This document shows positions 17,316-25,660 of a stretch of 43,955 bases of DNA, in pieces (within the stretch, counting starts at the first letter, position 1; each line of letters opens with the position of its first letter). The position numbers and the translations under genes were made by a program. Source of the DNA: Pedobacter sp. ASV12 (GTDB lineage: Bacteria > Bacteroidota > Bacteroidia > Sphingobacteriales > Sphingobacteriaceae); the NCBI RefSeq assembly GCF_016429155.1, contig NZ_JAELUC010000031.1, positions 1 to 43,955 of the forward strand. Direction: 5' to 3'. The notes beneath the pieces are model-generated. The model was not told where the DNA came from. It worked only from the letters and a program-made list of their open reading frames with translations, and made no database searches.

Positions 17316-17323
17316 TATTTTTG
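17316..17323 (+). promoter_or_regulatory. Possible purN promoter -7 element
   Basis: TATTTTTG matches TAnnTTTG and would give a leader of about 135 nt before purN. No good -33 is seen. The 365-bp gap 17103-17467 otherwise holds the rpsT promoter and a 13-bp palindrome CGTTTATTAAACG at 17441-17453, and no gene. Confidence 0.35.
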
Positions 17324-17467
17324 GAAAAACATCGGGATTTCGGGGCAAAAATCAGCAAACCGACCAGGTTTGGTTTAGTTTTTGTTCGGCGAATGTTAAA
17401 AAACTAAGGAACCGGCTAGGGCATATCCCCAAAACCCTGCCGTTTATTAAACGACTTCAAACATTAA

Positions 17468-18046
17468 ATGAAAAAAAGGATCGCAATTTTTGCTTCGGGT
17501 TCAGGATCGAATGCGCAAAAGATAATGGAGCACTTTAAGCGCAATACGGAAGTGGAAGTTGCCTTGGTATTGACCAACAATCCGGATGCCTATGTATTGC
17601 AGCGCGCCGACAGCTTTGAAATACCTTCGCATATTTTCGACAAGCAAGAGTTTTACAAAACCGACAATATCCTCGACCTGCTCAAAAACCTCGATATCGA
17701 CCTGATTGTGCTGGCTGGCTTTTTATGGCTCATCCCCAAAAACCTATTGCAGGAATATCCGGGCAGGATCATCAATATCCATCCCGCCATTTTGCCAAAG
17801 TTTGGCGGAAAAGGCATGTATGGCGACCACGTACACCAAGCCGTAATGGAAGCCAAGGAAACCGAAGGAGGCATCACCGTCCACTACGTGAACGAGCACT
17901 ACGACGAAGGCGAATATATTTACCAGGCCAAATACCGCATCGATAAGGACGACAACCTCGAAATGATCAAGTTCAAAGGCCAGCAACTGGAACACCTGCA
18001 TTATCCGCGCATTGTAGAAAGCATCATCAAAAAGATCAAAAAATGA
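17468..18046 (+). CDS. purN: Phosphoribosylglycinamide formyltransferase
   Basis: PurN transfers the formyl group of 10-formyl-THF to GAR, the third step of purine synthesis. The 192-residue protein shows the phosphate-binding ASGSGSNAQKI near the N-terminus, LAGFLWLIP, the catalytic Asn-x-His in INIHPAILPKF and the Asp of HYDEGEY. Length and order are normal. It is followed after 35 bp by a small ABC module and then by purH, the last purine enzyme, so the region is a loose purine cluster. Confidence 0.95.
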   Translation: MKKRIAIFASGSGSNAQKIMEHFKRNTEVEVALVLTNNPDAYVLQRADSFEIPSHIFDKQEFYKTDNILDLLKNLDIDLIVLAGFLWLIPKNLLQEYPGRIINIHPAILPKFGGKGMYGDHVHQAVMEAKETEGGITVHYVNEHYDEGEYIYQAKYRIDKDDNLEMIKFKGQQLEHLHYPRIVESIIKKIKK

Positions 18047-18081
18047 TTTGCCAACCAGGCAAATCATCATTATCTTGACCT

Positions 18082-18375
18082 ATGTTCAAAACCATCAGGT
18101 CGCTCTATACTTTTTACCTCAGCCATTTCTTTGCGGGGCTGCTCATCAGCCTGAGCTGCATGTACCTTTACCATGCCTTAGGCAACCGGGCCATTCCGGC
18201 CATTTGCTGGTACAAGGTCCTTACCATGGCCATTTTCTTCTACGCCGTTAATATCCGCAAAAGAAAGGAATTTGTTTATTACCAAAATTTGGGCATTTCA
18301 AAAAAACTGCTCTGGAGCGTTACCTTGGGCTTCGATTTCTTGTGGTTTGTAGCCCTAATGACATTAGCCAAATGA
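18082..18375 (+). CDS. Small membrane protein upstream of an ABC ATPase
   Basis: This 97-residue protein has three hydrophobic stretches (about 15-33, 42-58 and 78-95) and a basic cytoplasmic loop (NIRKRKEF). Its stop overlaps the start of the ATPase gene (ATGATGA), so the two are translationally coupled and probably form one complex. It is much shorter than a normal ABC permease. The family is not recognised. It may oligomerise to form the membrane part, or another permease may be encoded elsewhere. Confidence 0.75.
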   Translation: MFKTIRSLYTFYLSHFFAGLLISLSCMYLYHALGNRAIPAICWYKVLTMAIFFYAVNIRKRKEFVYYQNLGISKKLLWSVTLGFDFLWFVALMTLAK

Positions 18376-19037
18376 TGCACAAACTGGAAGCCGATGGCAT
18401 AGAACTCTCTTTTGGCACCCGAAAAATACTGCGGAGCGTTTACCTTAACTGCGAAACCAATAGGGTTACCGGCCTGCTGGGCCGTAACGGCGAGGGCAAA
18501 TCCTGCCTGATGAACATCATCTACGGATCGCTCAAAGCCGATATCCGTTCGGTAAGATTTAACGGCAAGAGCATGCCGCAAGCTTTTAAAAGACCCGACC
18601 TTCTCACCTATTTGCCCCAATTCAACTTTGTGCCCGCTTCCCTCGCTTTAAAAAGGGTATTTAACGACTTTGGACTGGCATTTGCCGATTTCGAAGCGGC
18701 TTTCCCTGAATTTGTTGGCAGGAATGGCGCCAAAGTAGGCCAGCTTTCCGGAGGCCAGCGGCGCCTGCTGGAAGTGTACCTCATTGTACAATCCGAATCG
18801 CAGTTCTCTATGCTCGACGAGCCTTTTTCGAACGTCATGCCTTTGCACATCGAAAAGATAAAGGAACTGATCCTAGCCGCGAAACCACGCAAGGGCTTTA
18901 TCATTACCGACCATTATTACCAGCACATTGTAGAACTCGGCGACCAGCTTTACCTGCTGAGGGAAGGTCAAACCCACCTCTGCCAAAGCCATGCCGATCT
19001 AGAATGGTTTGGCTATGTAAGCCAACTGACTCAATAG
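18372..19037 (+). CDS. ABC transporter ATP-binding protein
   Basis: This is a compact ATPase of 221 residues from the ATG at 18372. It has Walker A GRNGEGKS, a Q-loop in LPQFN, the signature LSGGQRR, Walker B FSMLDEP and the H-loop residue in ITDHYYQH. I reject the longer reading from GTG 18342, because the ATG overlaps the stop of the membrane-protein gene in the usual ATGA arrangement and the ABC domain begins right after it. The transported substrate is unknown. Confidence 0.88.
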   Translation: MMHKLEADGIELSFGTRKILRSVYLNCETNRVTGLLGRNGEGKSCLMNIIYGSLKADIRSVRFNGKSMPQAFKRPDLLTYLPQFNFVPASLALKRVFNDFGLAFADFEAAFPEFVGRNGAKVGQLSGGQRRLLEVYLIVQSESQFSMLDEPFSNVMPLHIEKIKELILAAKPRKGFIITDHYYQHIVELGDQLYLLREGQTHLCQSHADLEWFGYVSQLTQ

Positions 19038-19137
19038 CGCTAAAAACGTCTTTTTACGGCTTCTCAATTTTATTCAAAAACACCTTCAAAAAACACCCAA
19101 GTTTTCTTAACTTTGCGGCTTAAAACAATACCCTTCA

Positions 19138-20664
19138 ATGAGCCAGCCAGTAAAGATCAAAAACGCTTTAATTTCAGTATATTATAAAGATGGTTTAGCG
19201 CCATTAGTTCAACATTTAGCCGAGCAGGGCGTTACCTTATTTTCTACAGGTGGCACCGAGCAATTTATCAAGGATCTGGGATTGCCGGTAACGGCGGTAG
19301 AAGACCTGACCAGCTACCCTTCTATTTTGGGTGGCCGCGTAAAAACCCTGCACCCGAAGGTATTTGGGGGCATCTTAAACCGCAGGGGCCTAACTGCCGA
19401 CCAAGAACAGATTACCCAATACGAAATTCCGGAAATAGATTTGGTCATTGTTGACCTTTACCCTTTTGAGGAAACCGTAAAAGCTGGCGGAACCGACGAA
19501 GAAATTATCGAGAAAATCGATATCGGTGGCATTTCGCTGATCCGCGCGGCGGCCAAAAACTTCAACGATGTGGTAATCATTGCCTCGAAGGCAGATTACG
19601 GCACCTTATTGCAGCAATTACAGGAACAAAACAACAGCACTACCTTGGCGCAGCGTAAGGCTTATGCCAAAAAGGCTTTCCATACTTCTTCGCATTACGA
19701 TACAGCCATCTTCAACTATTTCAACAACGAGGAGCCTTTAAACGTGTTTAAACAGAGCATTGCACAGGCCCAAACTTTGCGCTACGGCGAAAACCCGCAT
19801 CAGCAAGGTACTTTTTACGGCAATCTGGAAGAAATGTTTACCAAGCTGAACGGCAAGGAACTGAGCTACAACAACCTGGTTGACGTGGATGCCGCAGTAA
19901 GCTTAATCGACGAATTTACCGAGCCTACTTTCGCCATTTTAAAACACACCAATGCCTGTGGCGTGGCTTCGCGACCAACCATTTTACAGGCCTGGATCGA
20001 TGCACTGGCCTGCGATCCGGTTTCGGCCTTTGGCGGCGTACTGATTGCCAACCGCGAAATAGACCTGGCTACCGCTACGGCCATCAACAACCTGTTCTTC
20101 GAAGTGCTGATTGCCCCTTCTTACCAGCCCGAAGCTGTAGAACTGTTCAGGGAAAAGAAAAACAGGGTGATTTTGCAAAGAAACGAGGTTGAATTGAGCA
20201 ACAAGCAATTCAAAACCTTATTGAACGGCGTTATTGAGCAAGACAAAGACCTGAGCTTGGAAGGTGCCGAGCAAATGACTACCGTTACCGAAAAAGTGCC
20301 TAGCGCCGAATCGATCCAGGATTTGATCTTTGCCAACAAAATTGTAAAGCATACCAAATCGAACACCATCGTTTTCGTTAAAAACAATGTGCTTTTGGCG
20401 AGTGGCGTTGGACAGACCTCGAGGGTGGATGCCTTGAAGCAGGCCGTTGTAAAAGCCAATTCATTTGGCTTCGATTTGAATGGTGCCGTAATGGCCTCGG
20501 ATGCCTTCTTCCCTTTCCCAGACTGCGTAGAATTAGCAGCCGAAGCCGGAATTGTTGCCGTATTGCAACCAGGCGGTTCAATCAAAGACAAGGATTCGGT
20601 GGAGATGGCCAACCAAAAAGGCATTGCCATGGTAACAACGGGCGTAAGGCACTTTAAACATTAA
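19138..20664 (+). CDS. purH: Bifunctional AICAR transformylase/IMP cyclohydrolase
   Basis: PurH catalyses the last two steps to IMP. The 508-residue protein has an N-terminal MGS-like IMP cyclohydrolase domain (about 1-190, with LFSTGGTEQFI and GGRVKTLHPKVFGGIL). The AICAR transformylase domain follows, with RYGENPHQ, the catalytic Lys-His in FAILKHTNACGVA and PFPDCVELAAEAGI near the end. The protein is complete. A strong terminator follows, so it ends the purN-to-purH string before mreB. Confidence 0.97.
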   Translation: MSQPVKIKNALISVYYKDGLAPLVQHLAEQGVTLFSTGGTEQFIKDLGLPVTAVEDLTSYPSILGGRVKTLHPKVFGGILNRRGLTADQEQITQYEIPEIDLVIVDLYPFEETVKAGGTDEEIIEKIDIGGISLIRAAAKNFNDVVIIASKADYGTLLQQLQEQNNSTTLAQRKAYAKKAFHTSSHYDTAIFNYFNNEEPLNVFKQSIAQAQTLRYGENPHQQGTFYGNLEEMFTKLNGKELSYNNLVDVDAAVSLIDEFTEPTFAILKHTNACGVASRPTILQAWIDALACDPVSAFGGVLIANREIDLATATAINNLFFEVLIAPSYQPEAVELFREKKNRVILQRNEVELSNKQFKTLLNGVIEQDKDLSLEGAEQMTTVTEKVPSAESIQDLIFANKIVKHTKSNTIVFVKNNVLLASGVGQTSRVDALKQAVVKANSFGFDLNGAVMASDAFFPFPDCVELAAEAGIVAVLQPGGSIKDKDSVEMANQKGIAMVTTGVRHFKH

Positions 20665-20675
20665 CCAATACAACA

Positions 20676-20711
20676 CTTGCGAAGTCTTCTATGCTTCGCA
20701 AGCGCCTTTTT
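20676..20711 (+). terminator. purH terminator
   Basis: Perfect 9-bp arms CTTGCGAAG (20676-20684) and CTTCGCAAG (20694-20702) are followed by CGCC and a run of five T residues. It lies 12 bp beyond the purH stop codon. Confidence 0.9.
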
Positions 20712-20812
20712 AATCCCTGAACACAGGATATTGATTTTCAAACGATTTTGAACAAAATAAATACCTGGTGTCAAGGATTTTTTAGATTAAAATATAATAA
20801 AAAGACTATTTT

Positions 20813-20820
20813 TACATTTG
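20813..20820 (+). promoter_or_regulatory. -7 element of the mre operon promoter
   Basis: TACATTTG matches TAnnTTTG exactly, 42 bp before the mreB start codon. The -33 region is AT-rich without a clear TTTG. Confidence 0.5.
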
Positions 20821-20862
20821 AAATAGTATACATTAACAAGCATAAGATAATATACGACATAA

Positions 20863-21885
20863 ATGGGTTTATTTAATTGGTTTACACAAGAGGTAGCTAT
20901 AGATTTAGGCACCGCAAACACCCTCATCATACATAACGACAAAGTAGTAGTTGACGAACCTTCTATCGTTGCCTTCGACAGGCAGACTAACAAAATCATC
21001 GCCATTGGCAGACAAGCCATGCAGATGGAAGGCAAAACCCACGACAACATCAGAACGGTAAGACCTTTAAAGGACGGTGTAATTGCCGACTTTAATGCGG
21101 CAGAAGCCATGATCAAAGGCATGATACGCATGTTGAACGGCGGCAAAGGCTGGATGTTCCCTTCGCTAAGAATGGTGATCTGTATTCCGTCGGGCATTAC
21201 CGAGGTAGAAAAACGGGCGGTTAGAGACAGTGCCGAAATTGCAGGCGCCAAAGAAGTTTACCTGATTCACGAACCGATGGCTGCCGCGGTGGGTATCGGC
21301 ATTGACGTAGAAGAACCCATGGGCAACATGATCATCGATATCGGTGGCGGAACAACCGAAATTGCAGTTATTGCGCTTTCGGGTATCGTTTGCGACCAGT
21401 CTATCCGCGTTGCGGGAGACAACTTCGACTCTGACATTGTGAATTACATCCGTCGCCAGCACAACATCATGATCGGCGATCGTACCGCGGAAAAAATCAA
21501 GATCGAAGTTGGCGCTGCCTTGCCAGAGCTTTCCGACCCGCCGGCAGATTTTGCCGTTCAGGGCAGAGATTTGATGACCGGCGTACCTAAACAGATTACC
21601 GTTTCGTATACCGAAATTGCGCACTGTTTGGATAAATCGATTTCGAAAATAGAAGAAGCGATTTTAAAGGCCCTGGAGATTACGCCACCTGAGCTTTCGG
21701 CCGATATTTACCAAACCGGCATCTATTTAACCGGTGGTGGTGCCCTTTTGCGTGGCCTGGACAAACGTGTGGCAGCCAAAACCAAACTGCCGGTACACGT
21801 AGCCGAAGATCCGCTTCGTGCCGTAGTACGCGGCACCGGCATTGCCCTGAAAAACATTGGCAACTTTAAATTCTTAATGCAATAA
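20863..21885 (+). CDS. mreB: Rod shape-determining protein MreB
   Basis: MreB is the actin-like filament protein that positions the elongasome. The 340-residue protein has the actin-fold phosphate motifs: phosphate-1 AIDLGTANTLI, phosphate-2 IIDIGGGTTEIAVI, and the adenosine motif LTGGGALLRGLD. It heads a classic mreB-mreC-mreD-mrdA-mrdB operon, but an extra gene separates it from mreC. Confidence 0.97.
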   Translation: MGLFNWFTQEVAIDLGTANTLIIHNDKVVVDEPSIVAFDRQTNKIIAIGRQAMQMEGKTHDNIRTVRPLKDGVIADFNAAEAMIKGMIRMLNGGKGWMFPSLRMVICIPSGITEVEKRAVRDSAEIAGAKEVYLIHEPMAAAVGIGIDVEEPMGNMIIDIGGGTTEIAVIALSGIVCDQSIRVAGDNFDSDIVNYIRRQHNIMIGDRTAEKIKIEVGAALPELSDPPADFAVQGRDLMTGVPKQITVSYTEIAHCLDKSISKIEEAILKALEITPPELSADIYQTGIYLTGGGALLRGLDKRVAAKTKLPVHVAEDPLRAVVRGTGIALKNIGNFKFLMQ

Positions 21886-21901
21886 AGTTAATTTAGATCG
21901 T

Positions 21902-21918
21902 AGATTTACGATTTTAGA
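21902..21918 (+). repeat. Left inverted repeat of the four-helix-bundle element
   Basis: TTTACGATTTTAGA (21905-21918) is the exact reverse complement of 22306-22319. The overlapping AGATTTACGAT (21902-21912) is the exact reverse complement of 22277-22287. The arms bracket the 369-bp gene between mreB and mreC. Confidence 0.85.
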
Positions 21919-21921
21919 TTA

Positions 21922-22290
21922 ATGAATAGCGAGATTTTAAAAAAACGGACAAAGACCTATGCAATATCAATCGGCAAATTGATTATTGATTTGCCTAATA
22001 ATGTATTAAATAAAAACTATTCAAATCAACTGGTTAGAAGCTCAAGCTCTGTTGGCGCAAACTACAGAGCGGCCTGCAGGGCCAAATCGACAGCAGATTT
22101 TTTGAATAAATTAAAAATTGTTGAAGAAGAATTAGATGAAACGATGTTCTTTCTAGAATTGCTGGAAGAATTCAATCCTGAAAAGAAGTCCATAATACAA
22201 GAAAACTGGAAGGAAGCGAATGAGCTGCTGGCCATCATGGTGGCATCAATAGTGACTATTCGTAAGAACCTGGAAAATCGTAAATCTTAA
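21922..22290 (+). CDS. Four-helix-bundle protein (23S rRNA intervening-sequence protein family)
   Basis: This 122-residue all-helical protein belongs to the S23/IVP family, first found in intervening sequences of spirochaete 23S rRNA. Landmarks are LIIDLPNNVLNKNYSNQLVRSSSSVGANYRAA (read in parts), the FLNKLKIVEEELDET helix and a final helix with LLAIMVASI. Related proteins include the Avd subunit of diversity-generating retroelements, a nucleic-acid binder. The gene interrupts mreB-mreC, which are normally adjacent. It starts 4 bp after one inverted repeat, and its last codons lie inside another. It looks like a mobile or formerly mobile cargo gene rather than a cell-shape gene. Its function is unknown. 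Confidence 0.88.
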   Translation: MNSEILKKRTKTYAISIGKLIIDLPNNVLNKNYSNQLVRSSSSVGANYRAACRAKSTADFLNKLKIVEEELDETMFFLELLEEFNPEKKSIIQENWKEANELLAIMVASIVTIRKNLENRKS

Positions 22291-22319
22291 TTTGTCAATC
22301 GTCATTCTAAAATCGTAAA
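22277..22319 (+). repeat. Right inverted repeat of the four-helix-bundle element
   Basis: It contains ATCGTAAATCT (22277-22287, inside the gene's last codons) and TCTAAAATCGTAAA (22306-22319), both exact reverse complements of the left arm. TTGTCAATCGTCATT lies between them, and its words recur in the intergenic repeat near 28900. Confidence 0.85.
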
Positions 22320-22324
22320 CCAAG

Positions 22325-23164
22325 ATGCGTAACCTTTGGCTTTTTATCAGTAAATACAACGCATTCTTCTTTTTCATTATTTTCTTTGCGGCGGGCATCG
22401 TATTAACCCTAAAAAACAATGCCTACCAACGAAGTATTGCGCTTAATTCTACAAACGAAGTGGTTGGCAGCGCCTACGAGCGTTTAAACGTACTGAAAAG
22501 ATACCTGAACCTTGGACAGGTAAACGATAGTCTGGCGCAGGAAAACGCCAAGCTCAGAACCGAGCTGATTGCCCTCAAAAACATCGACAGCAGCCAAACC
22601 ACCAAGGTTAAAGACAGTGCCAACAACGAGCAATATACTTTGGTAGCGGCCAAAGTGATCAAAAATTCCATTACCAGCCGCAATAACATCATTACCATTA
22701 ACCGGGGCAGCTTAAGCGGCATTGAAAAGGATATGGCTGTTATTTCGCCCAACAAGGGTGTGGTTGGTTTCGTACAGGATGTTTCGCCAAACTTTGCCAC
22801 TATCCGTTCCTTATTGCACAAAGGCACTTCGATTAGCGTAACCTTAAAGAAAAACAACGTATTTGGTTCTTTGGTATGGGGCGATGGCAATTTTGATTTT
22901 AGAAAAGCCTATGTGAAGGAAATCCCTAACCACATCAAGGTAAACCTGCGCGACACCATTATTACTTCGGGTGCCGGCGATTTCCCCAGGGGCATAGAAG
23001 TAGGCCGCATCAGCAAAACACGCGTGGCCAGTGGCGACAGCTTTATGCCGTTAGAGATCGTACTCTTTAATGATTTCAGTACGTTGCAATATGTTTACGT
23101 TGTGAAAGACCGCTTGGCCAAAGAACAAAAAACCTTAGAAAGCAATTTGCCCAATGAACAGTAG
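22325..23164 (+). CDS. mreC: Rod shape-determining protein MreC
   Basis: This is a 279-residue periplasmic scaffold protein of the elongasome. It has one N-terminal membrane helix (about 10-28), a coiled coil (about 55-85, LAQENAKLRTELIALKN) and a beta-rich domain (about 100-265) containing GSLSGIEKDMAVISPNKGVVGFV, which I read in shorter parts. It overlaps mreD by 11 bp. Confidence 0.95.
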   Translation: MRNLWLFISKYNAFFFFIIFFAAGIVLTLKNNAYQRSIALNSTNEVVGSAYERLNVLKRYLNLGQVNDSLAQENAKLRTELIALKNIDSSQTTKVKDSANNEQYTLVAAKVIKNSITSRNNIITINRGSLSGIEKDMAVISPNKGVVGFVQDVSPNFATIRSLLHKGTSISVTLKKNNVFGSLVWGDGNFDFRKAYVKEIPNHIKVNLRDTIITSGAGDFPRGIEVGRISKTRVASGDSFMPLEIVLFNDFSTLQYVYVVKDRLAKEQKTLESNLPNEQ

Positions 23165-23669
23165 AACCATATTCATTAACATTTTCAGATGGTTTGTACT
23201 TTTGTTCGTACAGATTTTCCTGTTGCGCAACATGGGTTTTTACAACCTTTCTACCCCATTCGTTTATGTCTTGTTTTTATTGGTATTGCCATTTGGCATC
23301 CCCAACTTCCTGCTGTTTTTGATCGCTTTTGGCACCGGATTAACCCTCGATGCTTTTTATGATACGCTTGGCGTACACACCTCGGCCTGTGTGGCCTTGG
23401 CTTTTGTGCGCATCCTCTTTATATCGGTCAGTGTTACCCGCGATGCCTTTGACGAACCCGAGCCTTCTTTGGGCAATATGGGCTTCAAATGGTTCAGCAT
23501 TTACGCCATCCTGTGTATTTTGGCACATCACCTGGTTGTATTTTTCCTAGAGGCTTTTAAGCTGAACGAAATTTCATACACCCTGGTGCGTTGCCTGATC
23601 AGTGTGGCTTTTACGCTTTTTTTGGTGCTGTTGGTCGAATTTATTTTCCATAACAGAAAGGCAAACTAA
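23154..23669 (+). CDS. mreD: Rod shape-determining protein MreD
   Basis: MreD is a polytopic inner-membrane elongasome protein. It has 171 residues with about five hydrophobic helices and no catalytic motif. The position between mreC and the PBP2 gene, the 11-bp overlap upstream and the 1-bp overlap downstream identify it. The sequence of this family is poorly conserved. Confidence 0.92.
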   Translation: MNSRTIFINIFRWFVLLFVQIFLLRNMGFYNLSTPFVYVLFLLVLPFGIPNFLLFLIAFGTGLTLDAFYDTLGVHTSACVALAFVRILFISVSVTRDAFDEPEPSLGNMGFKWFSIYAILCILAHHLVVFFLEAFKLNEISYTLVRCLISVAFTLFLVLLVEFIFHNRKAN

Positions 23670-25660
23670 TGGAGCAACTGTTTAACCGAAAATATACTAT
23701 CCAAGGCCTTTTTATCGTGCTGGCCTTGATCTTGCTTGGCAACCTGTTCTATATCCAGGTAGGAACCGACAAATATTTTACAAGCGCCAATAACAATGCC
23801 TTGCGCAGGTTTTATGTGTATCCGGCAAGAGGAGTGATTATGGACCGCAACAATAAGGTATTGGCGCAAAACCAACCCACCTACGATCTTTTGGTGACGC
23901 CCAATGAAGTCAAAGACTTCGATACACTCTCGCTTTGCAATGTAATTGGCATCAGCATGGAGGATTTCAGGAAGAAATTCCACAAAGCGGTAGTCCAATC
24001 CAGGTACCAAGCTTCCATTTTCCAGAAATTGCTATCTGTAGAAACCTATGCTTCGCTACAGGAAAAGATTTATAATTATCCAGGATTTTATGTGCAACAA
24101 CGCACCATCAGGTACTATCCTGATAGCATAGCCGCACAGTTTTTGGGTTATTTGCGAGAGGTAAACCCAAAAGACATCGAACGTTATGGTGGCTACTATC
24201 GTTCGGGCGATTACATCGGCAAGAGCGGCATTGAACGTGAGTACGAACCCGTACTAAGAGGTACTAAAGGCGTAAAGAATATCCTTTATAATGCCAAAAA
24301 TATACCCCAAGGCAGCTATGCCAATGGCAAGCTTGATTCAATGGCAGTATCTGGCGACCAATTGATATCGACCATCGATAGCCGGATACAAAAACTGGGC
24401 GAGCAGCTATTGGCCAATAAGGTAGGCAGCGTAGTAGCCATCGAGCCTAGCACAGGCGAAGTGCTGGCTTTTGTAAGCAGTCCAGGCTACGATCCGAACA
24501 AGCTTGTGGGAGGTAATTTTAGTCCTAATTACCTTGAGCTCTATGCAAACCCTTACCGGCCTTTTATCATCAGGCCGCTTCAGGGCAAGTATTCTCCGGG
24601 TTCGGCCTTTAAGCCCCTAGACGCCCTGATTGCCTTGAGCCAAGGTGTAGTAGATATTAATACCACTTTCAATTGTCCGGGTTATTACTGGGCAGGTGAC
24701 CGTAAATTCAAATGCGAACACGTGGATGGCAACATTAGCCTCAAAAGGGGAATTGCCCGCTCTTGCAACACCTATTTCTACAGTATTTTTGCCAAACTCA
24801 TGACCAAAAACGGGTCTTCGAGCGCCAGTCAGCAAGCTACCTACGAAAAATGGCAGAACATGGTACGCAAATTTGGCATTGGAGATACTTTAGGCATCGA
24901 TCTTCCGGCAGAAAAAGCCTACAAGCTTTTCAGAAGAGAGGATTATACCAAAATGCACGGCAAATACTGGGGCAATACCACTATTTTATCGGTGGCTATT
25001 GGCCAGGGCGAAATTACCACTACCCCCCTACAAATGGCCAACATCATGGCTATTATTGCCAACCGGGGCTATTACATCAAGCCACATGTGGTCAAAGGCA
25101 TCGGCAGCGACAGACATATCGACCCTAAATACAAGGAAAAACACTATGTTGACATTGATGCGAGGTATTTTGATCCGGTAATCGATGGCATGCAAGACGC
25201 GGTAAACAGCTCATGGGGAACTGCCACCGAATCGCGCCTGCAGAATATCATCATGTGCGGCAAAACGGGTACCGTTCAAAACAACCGTGGCAAAAACCAC
25301 TCTGTATTTATTGGCTTTGCCCCGCGCGACAATCCGAAAATTGCCATTGCTGTTATTGTTGAAAATGGAGGTTACGGCGGCGCCTATGCCGCGCCAATTG
25401 CCAGTTACATTACCGAAAAGTACCTAACCGATACGTTAACAGGGCGAAGGATTAACGGCAGCACCATCGACATGTACAAGGCTACTAATTTGTTGCCAGA
25501 ACTCAAGGCCGCAAAACCTGCCACTAAAATAATCAATAAAACCGATAGCCTGCACCAGGCAGACAGCCTGAAAAAAGCGGCACCAAAACAAGCTATACTC
25601 CATAACAGCCCATTTAACAAAACAGCCATTAAGCCGAAGAACAATGCAGCAACAAAGTAA
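23669..25660 (+). CDS. mrdA: Penicillin-binding protein 2 (elongasome transpeptidase)
   Basis: PBP2 cross-links peptidoglycan during lateral growth. The 663-residue protein has one N-terminal membrane helix (about 11-29), a PBP-dimer domain (about 50-215) and a transpeptidase domain. The domain has active-site Ser312 in SAFK, SCN at 365-367 and KTG at 532-534. The C-terminal 60 residues are Lys/Ala-rich and low in complexity, a common lineage-specific tail. It overlaps mrdB by 17 bp. Confidence 0.95.
   Translation: MEQLFNRKYTIQGLFIVLALILLGNLFYIQVGTDKYFTSANNNALRRFYVYPARGVIMDRNNKVLAQNQPTYDLLVTPNEVKDFDTLSLCNVIGISMEDFRKKFHKAVVQSRYQASIFQKLLSVETYASLQEKIYNYPGFYVQQRTIRYYPDSIAAQFLGYLREVNPKDIERYGGYYRSGDYIGKSGIEREYEPVLRGTKGVKNILYNAKNIPQGSYANGKLDSMAVSGDQLISTIDSRIQKLGEQLLANKVGSVVAIEPSTGEVLAFVSSPGYDPNKLVGGNFSPNYLELYANPYRPFIIRPLQGKYSPGSAFKPLDALIALSQGVVDINTTFNCPGYYWAGDRKFKCEHVDGNISLKRGIARSCNTYFYSIFAKLMTKNGSSSASQQATYEKWQNMVRKFGIGDTLGIDLPAEKAYKLFRREDYTKMHGKYWGNTTILSVAIGQGEITTTPLQMANIMAIIANRGYYIKPHVVKGIGSDRHIDPKYKEKHYVDIDARYFDPVIDGMQDAVNSSWGTATESRLQNIIMCGKTGTVQNNRGKNHSVFIGFAPRDNPKIAIAVIVENGGYGGAYAAPIASYITEKYLTDTLTGRRINGSTIDMYKATNLLPELKAAKPATKIINKTDSLHQADSLKKAAPKQAILHNSPFNKTAIKPKNNAATK

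Noticed and set aside
17324..17467. Possible purine riboswitch upstream of purN
   Set aside because: I find no three-way junction or conserved purine-aptamer core, only a short palindrome CGTTTATTAAACG at 17441-17453.
18342..18371. Longer GTG start for the ABC ATPase
   Set aside because: It would add ten residues outside the ABC domain, while the ATG at 18372 forms the usual overlap with the preceding stop.
20121..20630. 169-residue minus-strand ORF opposite purH
   Set aside because: It is an antisense shadow of a complete, well-conserved gene with no domain logic of its own.
21166..21624. 152-residue minus-strand ORF opposite mreB
   Set aside because: It is an antisense shadow, with composition and reading that follow mreB codons.
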